Assembly: GCA_030123625.1 (NCBI GenBank) | Contig: CP126121.1 | Span: forward strand, 1,032,179 to 1,096,178 | Direction: 5' to 3' | Source of the DNA: Nitrospira sp. | GTDB taxonomy: Bacteria; Nitrospirota; Nitrospiria; Nitrospirales; Nitrospiraceae | Length of the DNA: 64,000 nucleotides | Shown: positions 34,576 through 42,717 of the stretch, in pieces | Layout of the letters: every line of letters begins with the position of its first letter | Numbering within the stretch: the first letter of the stretch is position 1 | Made by a program: the position numbers and the translations under genes | Notes under the pieces: generated by a model | The model's input: the letters and a program-made list of their open reading frames with translations, nothing else | Told to the model about the DNA's origin: nothing | The model's database searches: none

Positions 34576-37500
34576 ATGCCACGTCGGGCTGCCGCATTAG
34601 CCAAACTCACTCCTCCCAGACTTTACGCCATCACGCGCCGTGAGCGCTTATTCACATTGGTCGACGAAAAATGTCGGCACCATTCCCTGGTCTGGATTGC
34701 CGGGCCGCCTGGAGCGGGTAAGACCTCGCTCATCGCCAGTTATCTCGCCGAGCACAAACAGTGCACGCTGTGGTATCACGTTGATCCCGGGGATGCCGAT
34801 CTCGCCACATTCTTTCATTACCTCGCGCAGGCGGCTCAGACAGCGGCCGGTCGGAAGTCACTTCACTTACCGGCGTTGACGCCGGAATTCATGGCGAATG
34901 TGCCGGGATTTACCAGACGGTTCATGCGCGAGCTGTGGTCAAAAGTTCCCCTGCTGGCGGTGTTGGTGCTTGATAACTATCAAGAGCTGCCAATCGAGAC
35001 TTCACTCCACAACGTGCTTCCCATCGCGCTGGCCGAGTTTCCTCACGAAGCGGCGCTCATTGTCATCAGCCGTGGAGAAGCGCCTGAGCAGTTCGCGAGA
35101 GAACTGGTCCACAATGGGGTGGGACACATCACATGGAAGGATCTGCAGTTCACCCTCGAAGAAACCGCTTCGTTTGCCTGTTCTGTGTCGGACATTGATG
35201 AAGAAACCGTCCGATCTCTTCATGCCAGAGCCAATGGCTGGGTAGCCGGCACGGTGCTGCTGTTAGAGCGGCTGAAGGCGAAGGAGACCTGGAACACTCC
35301 CGTTCCATCCGAAACAATGACCGGCGTCTTTCACTATTTCGCCGATCAGGTTTTCGAAATGATGACTTCTCGTGAAAAAGGCGTGTTGATGCGCGCCGCG
35401 CTTCTCCCATGGGTGACTGGTCCCATGGCGGAGGAAGTCACTGATGATGCCGATGCGGCCGAGACGCTTCGCGACCTATACCGACGTGGGCTCTTCGTGG
35501 ATCGGCGTGCCGATGCACAGGTGCGCTATCAGTATCATGATCTCTTTCGAGAGTTCCTTCTCTATCGAGGCCGCGTGCATTTCGACGCGAAGAAACTGCA
35601 CAGTCTCAAGCACACCGCCGCACGGGTCGCAGAACGGTATGGGCAACAAGACACAGCCGTCGCCCTCTACGCGGAGACACAGTCTTGGGATGAGTTAAGT
35701 CGGTTGATCTGTGGACTAGCCGAGACGCTGCTCTCGCAGGGACGGAATCAAACGTTGCAGGGATACATTGCACTCGTTCCGGAGGCTGAACGGCAACAAC
35801 GGCCATGGCTGCTCTATTGGTCCGGCATGAGTCGATTGGTGTTCGACCCGGTCACGGCACGGCTGGATTTGGAATTGGCGTATCAGCAGTTCGAGCGGAC
35901 CAATGAAGACCTGGCAGGATTGCTCCTTGCCTGCAGCGGCATCATTGAGTCCTACGTGTGCGGGGTTGATGATATGGCGCCCGCTGTTCACTGGGGAGAC
36001 CGGCTTTATCACCTCTGGCGCGAGCATAAAGGGTTTCCGTCAGCAGCCATTGAGGCAAAGGTGCTTGCCAATTTACAGGGTCTTGTCTATGCCTCTTCGC
36101 ACCATCTGCTGCTTACAGAATTCGAAGGAGCTGTGGATCACATCTTATGCTCGCTGGATGCCCCTCAAGACCATCTCGGCGTGGCCACTGCTTTTATCAA
36201 TCTCTTTCTCTGGAGAGGTGACCTTCGGCGGGTTCAACAAATGCTGGATCAGGTGAATTCCAGCATGGCCCGCACCCTTATACGACCTGCAACACTTCTC
36301 AACTGGAAGGCAATGGAAGCAAATTGTGCTTGGTTTATGCGAAGTCAGGCTCAGTTCACCGTGAAACTTCAAGAGGCTTTAGATCTCGCAGAAACCTACG
36401 GCATTGCCGTTTTCAAACCGATGATCTGGGGAATACAAGCGATTGCCGCGTTGGCGGATGGGAACGATAAAGAGGCAGAGAGATTTCTAGAGCTAACACA
36501 AGGGGCAACCCATTCTGGACAGCGGCTAGCTTTGGGGCAATGCAGCCATTACCGTGCAGGGATTGCCCTGATGAGAGGAAATCCGGATTCGGCACTTGAT
36601 CATGCCAGACTAGCGGTCAATATGACTGCCTCCCTATCGCTACCGTTTTTGACGGGATATTGCCGCCTAGGGCTGGCAAAGGTATTAATCGAGTTGAAAG
36701 AATTCGCAGAAGCGCGTGAGCAACTGGCTGCAGTGCTGGAATATGCCAGACTCATGCTTAGCCGCATTACAGAGGTTCATTGTTTTCTGGCGATAGCGCA
36801 ATCATTCTTCAAGGAAGGGCAAGTTGAGCGAGGGGACGAATCGTTGCGTGAAGGATTACACATTGCCAGCGTCAATGATTATCTCACCTTGGACTATTGG
36901 TGGCGGCCAAAGGTGATGGCTGAGCTACTAGCGCATGCACTTGAGGCAGATATCGAGGTCAAGTACGTGCGGAGCGTCATTCGCCGTCGCTGTTTGTGTG
37001 CACCATCCTCTGCACTAAAACACTGGCCGTACCCGGTCAGGATTGCCACCTTGGGGCGGTTCGAGATTGCGATCGATGACGTCCCGCTGACCTATTCAGG
37101 AAAAACTCAGCGCAAGCCTCTCGAACTCTTAAAGTATCTTTGTGCCGCAGGAGCACATGGTATCCATCAGGATGTCATTGAAGAAGCCTTATGGCCGGAT
37201 GCGGATGGCGAAGCCGCCGAGCAGGCGTTTCGGACGACGCTGCACCGACTCCGGAAGCTCCTGCGCCATGACGACGCTGTGCAGATCTCCGACAGGCATA
37301 TTTCGCTCGATCCATCGCTGGTGTCGTTGGATCATCTGGCTTTTGAACGCATGGCACAAAGCATTGATCGCACGGACGTACTGGCCATCGAGCAAACACT
37401 CGCCGTCTATCGAGGACATTTTCTGCAAGGCGAGACGGCTTCTTGGGCCTTGCCGGTTCGCGAACGATTGCGCGCGCGGTTCCTCGAACTTACAGAGCGC

Positions 37501-37746
37501 TTGGGTGAACTTTTGGAGGAGCGAGGCGAAGCCAGTGAAGCGGCCCAGAAGTATCTTCGTGCCCTTGAGGTCGAACCAGTGGCGGAAGTGATGTGTCGGC
37601 GCGTGATGATGACATACGTGCGGTTGGGGCGTCGATCCGAGGCCATCGGCATCTATCAGCGATTCAGCCAGGCGCTACATACGAAACTCGGCGTCCCTCC
37701 AACTTTGGAAACCGTGTCCCTCTACCATAGAATTACAAAAGCCTAG
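34576..37746 (+). CDS. Large SARP/MalT-like transcriptional regulator (AAA/STAND ATPase, TPR, winged helix, BTAD)
   Basis: 1056 residues. The N-terminus has a STAND-type ATPase: Walker A WIAGPPGAGKTSLIASYL (about 44) and a VLVLDNYQEL Walker B-like strand (about 134). A TPR-like helical region fills about 340-800. The C-terminus is a winged helix of the OmpR/SARP type (about 815-905, with RKPLELLKYLCA and AFRTTLHRLRKLL) followed by the BTAD bacterial activator domain (about 915-1050). This is the reverse of MalT, which ends in a LuxR helix-turn-helix, and like large SARP regulators. It would integrate a ligand signal with ATP and activate transcription. The accessory genes start about 190 bases downstream on the same strand and are the natural targets. 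No strong ribosome site precedes the ATG. Confidence 0.85.
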   Translation: MPRRAAALAKLTPPRLYAITRRERLFTLVDEKCRHHSLVWIAGPPGAGKTSLIASYLAEHKQCTLWYHVDPGDADLATFFHYLAQAAQTAAGRKSLHLPALTPEFMANVPGFTRRFMRELWSKVPLLAVLVLDNYQELPIETSLHNVLPIALAEFPHEAALIVISRGEAPEQFARELVHNGVGHITWKDLQFTLEETASFACSVSDIDEETVRSLHARANGWVAGTVLLLERLKAKETWNTPVPSETMTGVFHYFADQVFEMMTSREKGVLMRAALLPWVTGPMAEEVTDDADAAETLRDLYRRGLFVDRRADAQVRYQYHDLFREFLLYRGRVHFDAKKLHSLKHTAARVAERYGQQDTAVALYAETQSWDELSRLICGLAETLLSQGRNQTLQGYIALVPEAERQQRPWLLYWSGMSRLVFDPVTARLDLELAYQQFERTNEDLAGLLLACSGIIESYVCGVDDMAPAVHWGDRLYHLWREHKGFPSAAIEAKVLANLQGLVYASSHHLLLTEFEGAVDHILCSLDAPQDHLGVATAFINLFLWRGDLRRVQQMLDQVNSSMARTLIRPATLLNWKAMEANCAWFMRSQAQFTVKLQEALDLAETYGIAVFKPMIWGIQAIAALADGNDKEAERFLELTQGATHSGQRLALGQCSHYRAGIALMRGNPDSALDHARLAVNMTASLSLPFLTGYCRLGLAKVLIELKEFAEAREQLAAVLEYARLMLSRITEVHCFLAIAQSFFKEGQVERGDESLREGLHIASVNDYLTLDYWWRPKVMAELLAHALEADIEVKYVRSVIRRRCLCAPSSALKHWPYPVRIATLGRFEIAIDDVPLTYSGKTQRKPLELLKYLCAAGAHGIHQDVIEEALWPDADGEAAEQAFRTTLHRLRKLLRHDDAVQISDRHISLDPSLVSLDHLAFERMAQSIDRTDVLAIEQTLAVYRGHFLQGETASWALPVRERLRARFLELTERLGELLEERGEASEAAQKYLRALEVEPVAEVMCRRVMMTYVRLGRRSEAIGIYQRFSQALHTKLGVPPTLETVSLYHRITKA

Positions 37747-37834
37747 ATTCCTCTGAGCCTGGACGAATACTCCAGTCGGATTGCCGGCCTCTCAGCAAAT
37801 TTTTCCCCTCCCGCAGGCTCCAAACGTCTCATCG

Positions 37835-37862
37835 GTAACGGATCTGTAACAGTACATAAAAT
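37835..37862 (+). promoter_or_regulatory. Possible SARP operator and -10 box before the accessory cluster
   Basis: GTAAC occurs twice, at 37835-37839 and 37846-37850, an 11-bp period (one helical turn), followed after six bases by TAAAAT at 37857-37862, a fair -10 box. SARP regulators are known to bind direct repeats with 11-bp spacing placed close to the -10 element. The distance from the stop of the regulator gene is about 90 bases. Assignment rests on spacing and context only. Confidence 0.4.
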
Positions 37863-37935
37863 AGTATCCGAATACACTGAGACGTGGAGGGATTTAGAGA
37901 TTTGGATCTGTAGGTCGTCAAGCGGCAAAGGGACG

Positions 37936-38158
37936 GCCGTTGGAGTGAGAGGCGAGAACCAAGACTGGCATGCTGAGGTCGGCGCTAATACGAGAGATCA
38001 AGGAGGTGTGTACGGTTCTAGCAGTCAGTCATCAGCTGTAAATAGGTGAAAGCAAGAATTGGATGGGAGTTTACGACCAGAGCGATAGTACGAAAGGCGG
38101 CGCGGCGCTGGTGTTATGGGGTGAAGCAACTGGACTCAACATTAACAAGAACAACTAA
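37936..38158 (+). pseudogene. Decayed copy of the glycine-rich repeat protein gene
   Basis: Plus-strand pieces still read AVGVRGENQDWHAEVGAN...GGVYGSSS up to a stop near 38048, then after a frameshift GESKNWMGVYDQS...GGAALVLWGEATG, stopping near 38158. These match the GESQTWMGVYGNS and GVMGEATG repeats of the intact gene at 39598. The C-terminal module is absent. It shows there was at least one more copy of the family on this side of the IS. Confidence 0.7.
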
Positions 38159-38167
38159 AGGAGAATA

Positions 38168-38184
38168 AAATGGGGAGTTTAAAC
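38168..38184 (+). repeat. Left target-site duplication of the IS
   Basis: AAATGGGGAGTTTAAAC, 17 bp, identical to 39596-39612 (18 bp if the A shared with the IS end is counted). It is preceded by AAAGGAGAATA, the original ribosome site, and contains the ATG (38170) of the interrupted gene; reading on into the IS gives only a seven-codon peptide. Confidence 0.9.
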
Positions 38185-39595
38185 TGTAGCTAGCCCATCA
38201 TCTGTCCGCTTTTTGTAGCACATGAAGTGTCCGGTTTACGGTGCGCCCTCAAGGAGGGCCACCATGATGCGGGCGACAGTGCTACAGGAGGTGAGACGGA
38301 TGCGATTTGAAGAGTTGTATGCGCGGCGACACCGAGGGGAACTGACCATGGCGGAGGCGGCGGAGCTGTTAGGCGTCACGGAACGGACGTTTCGCCGCTG
38401 GAGCGTCCGCTACGAAACCGAGGGTGTGGAGGGATTAGAAGATCGGCGGCTGGGCCGGGCCTCGGCTCGGGCGGTGCCGGTAGATGAAGCGCTTCGGATG
38501 GTGACGTTGTATGAGACACAGTACCGGGGCTGGACCGTGAAGCATTTTCATGAGCGCTGGCACCAAGAGCATGGGGGGACGCGCTCCTACACGTGGACGA
38601 AGAACCGGCTGCAACGGGCAGGACACGTGACTCGGGCCTCCCGGCGCGGAGCGCATCGCAAGAAGCGGCCCCGCAAACCCTTGCCGGGGATGATGCTGCA
38701 CCAAGACGGATCCCGGCATGAATGGGTACCGGGATGCCAATGGGATCTGATTGTGACTCTGGATGATGCGACCAGCGAGATGTACTCGGCCTTCTTCGTC
38801 GAAGAAGAAGGGACGATGAGCAGTTTCCGGGGTCTGCGGGAGGTCATTGAAAAACAGGGCCTGTTCAGTTCCCTCTATACCGATCGCGGCTCGCACTACT
38901 GGTATACGGAGAAGACGGGAGGCAAGGTCGATAAGACGCGGCTCACGCAGGTGCATCGGGCGCTCCGGCAATTGGGGATCACGCTCATTGCCGCCTATTC
39001 GCCGGAAGCGCGGGGCCGTTCCGAACGGGTCTTCCGCACCCTGCAAGATCGATTGCCCAAAGAGCTGGCCCTGGCCAGGATCACCACCATCGCAGCGGCC
39101 AACCGATATCTCACCGAGCAATTTCTTCCGGCCTACAATCGGCGGTTTGCCGTGCCGGCCGTCGAAGCGGGGACGGCCTTCGTCCCCTGGATTGGTTCGA
39201 ACCTGGCCGAGATTCTCTGTGTGCAGGATGAGCGGGTGGTGGCCAATGACAACACGGTGCGCTATCAGGGCCAGCATCTGCAGATTCCGCCCGATCAACA
39301 CCGGTTCCATTATGTGAAGACCACCGTGCGGGTCCATGCGTATCCCGATAGTACCTTGGCCGTGTTCCATGGCCCGCGATGCTTGGCGCGGTATCAGCCG
39401 GATGGGCGGGTGATCGAATCCAAAGACGCCCCTTCAAGCCGTCGCGGCCCGACCCGCCGATCGGGCGGCCGACCGATCGTTGATCCTAGGCCAATTGTGC
39501 GCGAAAACATTTCGGCGCACGGCTGAAATTATTCGAGCGAAATACCGGACAGATCATGTGCTACATAAACCGGACAACTTAACTTGCTATCTACA
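38185..39595 (+). mobile_element. Insertion sequence, IS1202-family-like, about 1.41 kb
   Basis: Ends TGTAG...CTACA with long imperfect inverted repeats: the left end and the inverse of the right end share TGTAG, TAGC, TGTCCG, TGTAGCACATGA and TGTCCGGT in the same order over about 55 bases. Internal TGTCCGG repeats may be transposase sites. A single transposase gene fills it. The 17-18 bp direct repeat is unusually long; as I recall the IS1202 family (formerly unclassified) includes a subgroup with 15-18 bp duplications. Family assignment is tentative, boundaries are firm. Confidence 0.85.
38264..39526 (+). CDS. IS transposase, DDE type with N-terminal helix-turn-helix
   Basis: 420 residues. 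An N-terminal helix-turn-helix (LTMAEAAELLGVTERTFRRW, about 25-45) is followed by an integrase-type core: Asp in MLHQDGSRHEW (about 145), Asp in SLYTDRGSHYW (about 205), and a Glu-bearing helix EARGRSERVFRTLQDRLP (about 250), so the catalytic triad looks intact. Start at an ATG-ATG pair preceded by AAGGAGG. Nothing suggests decay; the copy may be active. Confidence 0.9.
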   Translation: MMRATVLQEVRRMRFEELYARRHRGELTMAEAAELLGVTERTFRRWSVRYETEGVEGLEDRRLGRASARAVPVDEALRMVTLYETQYRGWTVKHFHERWHQEHGGTRSYTWTKNRLQRAGHVTRASRRGAHRKKRPRKPLPGMMLHQDGSRHEWVPGCQWDLIVTLDDATSEMYSAFFVEEEGTMSSFRGLREVIEKQGLFSSLYTDRGSHYWYTEKTGGKVDKTRLTQVHRALRQLGITLIAAYSPEARGRSERVFRTLQDRLPKELALARITTIAAANRYLTEQFLPAYNRRFAVPAVEAGTAFVPWIGSNLAEILCVQDERVVANDNTVRYQGQHLQIPPDQHRFHYVKTTVRVHAYPDSTLAVFHGPRCLARYQPDGRVIESKDAPSSRRGPTRRSGGRPIVDPRPIVRENISAHG

Positions 39596-39612
39596 AAATG
39601 GGGAGTTTAAAC
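39596..39612 (+). repeat. Right target-site duplication of the IS
   Basis: Identical to 38168-38184. It regenerates the ATG and first four codons of the glycine-rich repeat gene at 39598, leaving the coding sequence whole but replacing its ribosome site with the IS end. Confidence 0.9.
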
Positions 39613-40494
39613 GGGCAAACCAATAATCCGAACGAAGCCGGAGTGCTAGGCGAAAGTGGTCAGTTTGAGGGTGTACGTGGGATTAGTCATGCCGGACACC
39701 ATGGCGGTGTCGTTGGTGTAAATGATAATCAGAGTGACGCGGCTGGTCCCGGTGTCTTCGGCACAAGCAAAGGCACTGGCGTCTGGGGTGAGAGCCAAAC
39801 CTGGATGGGGGTCTATGGGAACAGCAAAAGCATCACCGGTGGCGCTGGTGTTATGGGAGAAGCAACTGGCCCGGGGGTAATTGGGAAAAGCCAAACGTGG
39901 CACGGCGTATATGGCGAAACTCAAAGCACAACAGGCGGTGCAGGCATATGGGGCGAGCATAAGGGGGGTGGCAGTGGCGTCGCCGGCATCAGCGCGAGCG
40001 GAGCTGGTGTGTACGGAAAAGGTGGGCGAGTAGCTGGTTTTTTCGAGGGAGACGTCGAGGTGACTGGTGACATCCGTTTGACGAATGCAGATTGCGCCGA
40101 GGACTTTGATATCGCGGAGACTGCCATCGCTGAGCCAGGCACCGTCATGGTTCTCAATGAAAGTGGAGCCCTGCAGCCGAGCCAGCAAGCCTATGACAAG
40201 CGTGTTGCTGGTGTCGTTTCAGGTGCGGGAGATTATAAGCCCGGCATTGTGTTGGACAAGAAGGATAGTGATCACCCGCGCAAGCCGGTGGCGCTACTCG
40301 GGAAAGTGTTCTGCAAAGTCGATGCAACACAAAATTCTATTGAAGTGGGTGATTTGCTGACAACCTCCACAATCCCGGGTCATGCCATGAAGGTCATCGA
40401 TTCGACGAAAGCGCTCGGTACGATCATCGGAAAGGCGCTTCGACCGTTCAGAGAGGGGCAAGGCATGATTCCGATTCTGATCGCGCTGCAATAG
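39598..40494 (+). CDS. Glycine-rich GVxG repeat protein with conserved C-terminal module, copy A
   Basis: 298 residues, no signal peptide. Residues about 12-140 are a chain of short units of the form GVxGxSxxxxGVxG and GGAGVxGE, which should stack as a beta-solenoid, like tail-fibre or collagen-like shafts. From about 142 (GKGGRVAGFFEGDVEVTGDI) to the end is a globular module almost identical to that of copy B at 41818. The IS separated the gene from its AAAGGAG; upstream of the ATG there is now only the IS end (CTTGCTATCTACAAA), so translation is probably weak unless the IS provides signals. Role unknown; an extracellular fibre or adhesin-like structural protein is one guess. Confidence 0.75.
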   Translation: MGSLNGQTNNPNEAGVLGESGQFEGVRGISHAGHHGGVVGVNDNQSDAAGPGVFGTSKGTGVWGESQTWMGVYGNSKSITGGAGVMGEATGPGVIGKSQTWHGVYGETQSTTGGAGIWGEHKGGGSGVAGISASGAGVYGKGGRVAGFFEGDVEVTGDIRLTNADCAEDFDIAETAIAEPGTVMVLNESGALQPSQQAYDKRVAGVVSGAGDYKPGIVLDKKDSDHPRKPVALLGKVFCKVDATQNSIEVGDLLTTSTIPGHAMKVIDSTKALGTIIGKALRPFREGQGMIPILIALQ

Positions 40495-40527
40495 ACAACA
40501 CTGCATCAGAGGTCAAGGAGATCTGGT

Positions 40528-41280
40528 ATGGCAAGCAAGCTAAAGAAAGTATGTGCAGCCTTAGGCTTTACAGGCGAGGTGCATCTATGCCGGGATATAT
40601 TGGGATTCGCAGGCAGTAAACTACCGGCGGCAGTCGTCAACACACGTCCCCTACCGCAACTGAGCCTAAACCAATTTATCAGGCTACTTCGTGGCCGATA
40701 TTTTCATGTGCGCCTCATACTTGCTGGGTCAGACTTACTCAATCAGTCTGATAGGGACGTCATAGACTATGCTGTTTTTCGTCTGCGAGACATTTATATG
40801 CAGGCTGGCATCGGCGTCGGTCTGGTCACTCAAGAATTACGGACATCGGGCAATTCTGCTGGCCATGCCTCAGTAACGAGCAGTACCGATATCGACAACG
40901 CCGGGCACGATATTACGGACGACGGCGATTTCGTACCCGTCGTAATTCCAGCAAATATGACCGTAATTACTATGAATGCCGATGGAACTGTCACCATTAC
41001 TCTGGGGCGATCTCCCCGGCCTGGTCCCTGCTCTCCGAGAAACAAATCCGGCATGAATTCATCCGTCGTGGATTTTTCGGGTGAGGAAGGAAGCCGTACG
41101 CTTGCGCATGAAGTTGGCCACTTTCTTGGCGCAGATCACCCCACCACAGCCGGGACGAATTTGATGGCGCAAACAGGGAGTATATCGGGAGATCCTTTTA
41201 CAGCGACCACGATATTGGGCAGTGACCGAACGCTAATGCTCGGACACTGCGTCATGAGATCCGGGATACCAGGTATCTAG
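40528..41280 (+). CDS. Metzincin-type zinc metalloprotease
   Basis: 250 residues. Zinc site HEVGHFLGADH at residues 194-204 (His194, Glu195, His198, His204) with a Met-turn NLMAQTG (Met213), the hallmarks of metzincins/matrixins. The first ~100 residues form an unfamiliar domain with several hydrophobic strands; no signal peptide is seen. A Shine-Dalgarno AAGGAG stands before the ATG. Lies 33 bases after copy A and eight bases before the HEAT-like gene, so probably cotranscribed. It could process the neighbouring proteins or act on foreign targets. Confidence 0.85.
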   Translation: MASKLKKVCAALGFTGEVHLCRDILGFAGSKLPAAVVNTRPLPQLSLNQFIRLLRGRYFHVRLILAGSDLLNQSDRDVIDYAVFRLRDIYMQAGIGVGLVTQELRTSGNSAGHASVTSSTDIDNAGHDITDDGDFVPVVIPANMTVITMNADGTVTITLGRSPRPGPCSPRNKSGMNSSVVDFSGEEGSRTLAHEVGHFLGADHPTTAGTNLMAQTGSISGDPFTATTILGSDRTLMLGHCVMRSGIPGI

Positions 41281-41287
41281 GAGGACG

Positions 41288-41605
41288 ATGATGAGTGATC
41301 AGATTACCCTTGATCCAAATAACTTTTCCGAGCAGACGTTGCAAGAAGCAGCACATGGACGGTCGGCGACGATCAAGCCACAGCTGGCAGTGGTGTTGCT
41401 GAAGGCCAAGCTTGGCGCAGCATCCGAACCACACCTTGCGACGTTGGCATCTGACGAACAGGTTGATCCCCGCGTGCGGCAACAGGCGATACGTGAACTT
41501 TCTGAATTTCCAGGAGCCAAAGCATTGCTTAAGAAATTGAGTGGGTCATCGAATCCCTTGGTGTCACAATCAGCATCTCAAGCGCTTCAGGGCCATAACC
41601 GCTAA
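41288..41605 (+). CDS. Small HEAT-like helical protein
   Basis: 105 residues, predicted all-helical after residue 15. The part DPRVRQQAIRELSEFPGAKALLKKL and NPLVSQSASQALQ resembles two HEAT/armadillo-type repeats. GGAGG precedes the ATG-ATG start. It follows the metalloprotease by eight bases and may be its chaperone or inhibitor; this is inference only. Confidence 0.65.
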   Translation: MMSDQITLDPNNFSEQTLQEAAHGRSATIKPQLAVVLLKAKLGAASEPHLATLASDEQVDPRVRQQAIRELSEFPGAKALLKKLSGSSNPLVSQSASQALQGHNR

Positions 41606-41631
41606 AGAATAACGAAGATGATTCATGGTGG

Positions 41632-41661
41632 TTTGTATTTTGCTTATTTGTATTTTGCTTA
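41632..41661 (+). repeat. Perfect 15-bp tandem duplication
   Basis: TTTGTATTTTGCTTA occurs twice head to tail between the HEAT-like gene and copy B. Probably a slippage product; it lies in the region that must contain any promoter for copy B. Confidence 0.8.
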
Positions 41662-41817
41662 GTTGTCTGAATAGGACTGCTCAATAAAATGGGAAAGCAT
41701 TTGAGTAAAAGCTCAGGCGACTTTTATACACGGTGCAACTCTGAAAACCGTGCGGCTGTAGCATAGTGACTGTTGAACAATGTTGTGAGATCGAACACAA
41801 AAAGAAGGAGGACACAA

Positions 41818-42642
41818 ATGGCAAACGTGACAGGTAAATCTTCCGAGGATGGAACTCCTGGCGTCTTAGGTGAGAGTGAAAAGTTTAACGGTGTATTGGG
41901 CATTACAACCGCCAATGGACATGCCGGCGTCGCTGGCGTATGCGATCAAGGGAAAAGTAATGGAGTGTACGGACGAAGCAAATCTGCTAATGGAGTGATC
42001 GGTTTTAGTTCTGCCGATGGGTCGTCAGGCGTAGCCGGAGCAAACGATGAGGGCAATGGCTTTGGCGTTTACGGTCGCAGCGCTCGTGCCGCTGGTGTAC
42101 AGGGGGAAAGTAAAGAAGGGAATGGCGTTGCTGGAATAAGTACAAGTGGTATGGGGGTATACGGCAAAGGAGGACGCTTGGCAGGATTTTTTGAAGGGGA
42201 TGTGGAAGTTACCGGCGATATTCGATTGACAAATGCAGATTGCGCTGAGGACTTTGATATCGCGGAGACTGCTATCGCTGAACCAGGCACCGTCATGGTT
42301 CTCAATGAAAGCGGAGCCCTACAGCCGAGCCACCATGCCTATGACAAGCGTGTTGCTGGTGTCGTTTCAGGTGCGGGAGATTATAGGCCCGGCATTGTGT
42401 TGGACAAGAAGGATAGTGATCACCCGCGTAAGCCGGTGGCGCTACTCGGGAAAGTGTTCTGCAAAGTCGATGCAACACAAAATTCAATTGAAGTGGGTGA
42501 TTTGCTGACAACCTCCACAATCCCCGGTCATGCCATGAAGGTCATCGATTCGACGAAAGCGCTCGGTACGATCATCGGGAAGGCGCTTCGACCTCTTCGA
42601 GAGGGGCAGGGGCTTATTCCCATACTCATAGCCCTTCAGTAG
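41818..42642 (+). CDS. Glycine-rich GVxG repeat protein with conserved C-terminal module, copy B
   Basis: 274 residues, start ATG after AAGGAGG. The N-terminal ~110 residues are GVxG repeats (GVLGESEKFNGVLG, GVYGRSKSANGVIG) whose spacing and side chains differ from copy A. The C-terminal ~165 residues match copy A with fewer than ten changes. At the DNA level the match is almost exact from about 42231 onwards, while the ~26 codons before it, though alike in protein, differ at many third positions. The contrast points to recent gene conversion of the tail module. Confidence 0.75.
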   Translation: MANVTGKSSEDGTPGVLGESEKFNGVLGITTANGHAGVAGVCDQGKSNGVYGRSKSANGVIGFSSADGSSGVAGANDEGNGFGVYGRSARAAGVQGESKEGNGVAGISTSGMGVYGKGGRLAGFFEGDVEVTGDIRLTNADCAEDFDIAETAIAEPGTVMVLNESGALQPSHHAYDKRVAGVVSGAGDYRPGIVLDKKDSDHPRKPVALLGKVFCKVDATQNSIEVGDLLTTSTIPGHAMKVIDSTKALGTIIGKALRPLREGQGLIPILIALQ

Positions 42643-42717
42643 AAAGAGGATCGACACATTATATTTTTGCAGATGCAGTTATTTATCTAATGTGCGAGAG
42701 GATTAGAGGAATAGATT

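Noticed and set aside
34367..34600. 77-residue open frame upstream of the large regulator
   Set aside because: No ribosome site, no recognisable fold, and it runs into the real start of the regulator; treated as chance.
41632..41661. Tandem repeat considered as a CRISPR or regulatory iteron
   Set aside because: Only two units with no spacer; neither a CRISPR array nor a convincing iteron.
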